From an uncultured Erysipelotrichaceae bacterium (GTDB taxonomy: Bacteria > Bacillota_I > Bacilli_A > RFN20 > CAG-826): 7,540 nt of DNA. The stretch covers positions 1-7,540 of the forward strand of contig CAMYZF010000050.1 in assembly GCA_947303755.1 (NCBI GenBank), in the 5' to 3' direction. The notes below the pieces were generated by a model that ran no database searches, was not told the DNA's origin, and saw only the letters and a program-made list of their open reading frames with translations. Both the position numbers and the translations under genes were made by a program. The first letter of the stretch is position 1; each line of letters begins with the position of its first letter. Of the stretch, positions 6,534 to 7,540 are shown piece after piece.

Positions 6534-7216
6534 TAACCTCTAAGCTCAACTTGCTTAACGTAACCAAGTAAAATTTCTTTAAAAGATAAGGCCCAAACTT
6601 CCTCAATAGGATGGAGGCCTTTTTTAATTACGCCTTCACGGTCCACAAACTTTTGAAGATATAGTTTGTTGGCACCTTTAATAAGTTCGCCCATCTTCTC
6701 GATTGATTCTTTAGAGTGATATTCTGCGACGAGTGTGGTGCGGAATTCATAATCAATTCCAGAGTTCATAATGATGGAAATAGACTCTTTGATTTTGCTT
6801 AAAAGTGGGTTGGTCACTCCAACCGTTTCAGCATACTTATCTTCGCTATTCTTAATATCCATAGCGATGTAATTTAGCAGGTTTTTGCGGAGTAATTCAC
6901 GTAAAACATCTGGATTAGTGCCGTTGGTGTCTAACTTAATTTTGAAGCCCAATTCTTTGATTTTTTCAATCTTAGAAACTAGGTCGTTCATAAGGGTTGG
7001 TTCTCCTCCTGAAACAACTACTGCATCGATTAGGCCAGTTCTTGTTTTTAAGAAATCTAAAATCTCATCAAACGGAATTGCGAGATTATTTTCTAACACT
7101 GATTGACCGTTATGACAGAAAGGGCATCTAAAATTGCATGTAGGCGCGAATAAGACGACCGACACGTTTTCATCGTAATCTAGAAGTGAGAATTTATCTA
7201 TTCCAACGAAATCCAT
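6530..7216 (-). CDS. nrdG: Anaerobic ribonucleotide reductase activating protein, radical SAM
   Basis: This 228-residue radical-SAM enzyme carries the cluster motif C27NFRC31PFC34 (CxxxCxxC), the SAM-binding GGEP (70-73) and a later strand DTNGT (96-100). The N-terminus (GIDKFSLLDYDENVSVVLFAPTCNFRCPFCHN region) is characteristic of NrdG-type activases of the longer class, about 200-230 residues, against about 155 in E. coli. It cleaves SAM reductively and abstracts hydrogen from G664 of NrdD to create the glycyl radical. The gene is convergent with trxB and shares 4 bases with it: the two TAA stops overlap in the palindrome GGTTAATAACC (6528-6538). It is therefore not in the nrdD operon, which differs from the common nrdD-nrdG order. 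There is no Shine-Dalgarno upstream of the ATG at 7216; a TATAAT six bases before the ATG suggests a leaderless mRNA. Confidence 0.95.
   Translation of the reverse strand: MDFVGIDKFSLLDYDENVSVVLFAPTCNFRCPFCHNGQSVLENNLAIPFDEILDFLKTRTGLIDAVVVSGGEPTLMNDLVSKIEKIKELGFKIKLDTNGTNPDVLRELLRKNLLNYIAMDIKNSEDKYAETVGVTNPLLSKIKESISIIMNSGIDYEFRTTLVAEYHSKESIEKMGELIKGANKLYLQKFVDREGVIKKGLHPIEEVWALSFKEILLGYVKQVELRGY
6588..6625 (+). terminator. Intrinsic terminator of the nrdD-trxB operon, inside the nrdG coding region
   Basis: AAGGCC (6588-6593) pairs perfectly with GGCCTT (6616-6621), with TCC/GGA (6600-6602, 6609-6611) as a possible inner stem, and the strand ends in six T at 6620-6625. It lies about 55 bases after the trxB stop and is antisense to nrdG codons for VIKKGLHPIEE. 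The outer stem is only six pairs with a long loop, so it is somewhat weaker than its counterpart on the other strand. Confidence 0.6.
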
Positions 7217-7222
7217 GCTTTT

Positions 7223-7228
7223 ATTATA
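7223..7228 (-). promoter_or_regulatory. -10 box of nrdG, positioned for leaderless transcription
   Basis: On the minus strand a perfect TATAAT (7228-7223) is followed by AAAAGC and then the ATG at 7216. With usual spacing the first transcribed base is the A of the start codon. The -35 region is AT-rich with no clear TTGACA-like hexamer. Confidence 0.5.
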
Positions 7229-7271
7229 AATAAAAATATGAAAAATTCTATATAATCTCGCCAGTTATCGT

Positions 7272-7277
7272 TATAAT
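7272..7277 (+). promoter_or_regulatory. -10 box of folD, positioned for leaderless transcription
   Basis: A perfect TATAAT (7272-7277) is followed by AATCGT and then the ATG at 7284, so the predicted first base is the A of the start codon. A second TATAAT at 7251-7256 would start near 7263, but that leader contains no ribosome site either. No clear -35 is visible for either box. Confidence 0.45.
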
Positions 7278-7283
7278 AATCGT

Positions 7284-7540
7284 ATGATCATTAAAGAATA
7301 TGTTAAAACTCGCAAAGAGGAACTTAAAAAAGAAGTAGCGGAACTTGCTACTTCAGTTAATTTTGTTATCGTCCAATTAAATGAGGATGACGCTAGTAAT
7401 GCTTATGTTCGCGGCAAACTTAAAGACGCTGCCGAACTTGGAGTGAACGCTGAATTAATCAAGCTTCCAGTTGATACAAGCGAAGCCGAATTATTGAAAC
7501 TCATTGATAAGCTTAACAAAGATCCAAAAGTCGATGGCTT
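7284..7540 (+). CDS. folD: Bifunctional methylenetetrahydrofolate dehydrogenase/cyclohydrolase, N-terminal part
   Basis: The frame from ATG 7284 is open to the window end (85 codons). After a helical N-terminus (MIIKEYVKTRKEELKKEV) comes the FolD catalytic-domain signature S38xxY41VRGK45, in which Y41 and K45 match the conserved tyrosine and lysine of the cyclohydrolase/dehydrogenase active site, then LGVNAELIKLPVDTSEAELLKLIDKLNKDPKVDG, which matches the family segment before the VQLPLP motif. FolD oxidises 5,10-methylene-THF with NADP+ and hydrolyses the product to 10-formyl-THF for purine and fMet-tRNA synthesis. It is divergent from nrdG, with a 67-base gap shared by both promoters. No Shine-Dalgarno is seen before the ATG. 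Confidence 0.92.
   Translation, partial: MIIKEYVKTRKEELKKEVAELATSVNFVIVQLNEDDASNAYVRGKLKDAAELGVNAELIKLPVDTSEAELLKLIDKLNKDPKVDG

Noticed and set aside
6612..6630. AAAAAAG run in nrdG as a programmed -1 frameshift site
   Set aside because: The reading frame is ATT AAA AAA GGC, not the A-AAA-AAG phase needed, and nrdG continues with family-like sequence in the zero frame.

Overview
The window looks like chromosomal DNA from a low-GC, anaerobic Gram-positive-type bacterium using the standard genetic code. Codons are AT-rich, operon-internal genes have AAGGAG-type ribosome sites, there is no sign of TGA being read as Trp, and the class III ribonucleotide reductase is oxygen-sensitive. An uncultured Bacilli/Erysipelotrichia/Tenericutes-like lineage would fit, but that is an inference from style, not an identification. 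There are no mobile elements, tRNA/rRNA genes or CRISPR arrays.

Layout. (1) 1-488, minus: N-terminal part of a phosphoglucomutase/phosphomannomutase. (2) 489-588: divergent promoter region. (3) 589-2712, plus: a multi-pass membrane protein of the O-antigen ligase/Wzy type with an extra C-terminal membrane block, overlapped by 20 bases by (4) 2693-3010, a MazG-like nucleotide pyrophosphohydrolase. (5) 3011-3253: a structured intergenic region with a terminator, a second long hairpin, a TATAAT promoter and a leader with two hairpins. (6) 3254-5632, plus: anaerobic ribonucleotide reductase NrdD carrying a thioredoxin/glutaredoxin-like domain (CPNC) at its C-terminus. (7) 5634-6533, plus: a thioredoxin-reductase homologue one base downstream, with an intact CxxC and FAD motifs but a degenerate NADPH site. 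(8) 6530-7216, minus: the radical-SAM activase NrdG, convergent and overlapping by 4 bases. (9) 7284-7540, plus: the start of folD, divergent from nrdG.

How the genes work together. The centre is a nearly self-contained anaerobic dNTP module. NrdG installs the glycyl radical on NrdD. The redoxin tail of NrdD probably re-reduces the active-site disulfide, and the adjacent flavoprotein probably re-reduces the tail. Because that flavoprotein has lost the usual NADPH-binding residues, reduced ferredoxin is a plausible electron source, as in the clostridial ferredoxin-dependent flavin thioredoxin reductases (FFTR). The MazG-like enzyme upstream could trim or clean (d)NTPs, and FolD supplies one-carbon folates for nucleotide synthesis.

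The most notable points are the NrdD-redoxin fusion coupled to a pyridine-nucleotide-independent-looking reductase, reciprocal intrinsic terminators embedded in the convergent trxB and nrdG coding regions, and TATAAT boxes placed exactly so that nrdG and folD (and perhaps the membrane protein) would be transcribed as leaderless mRNAs.
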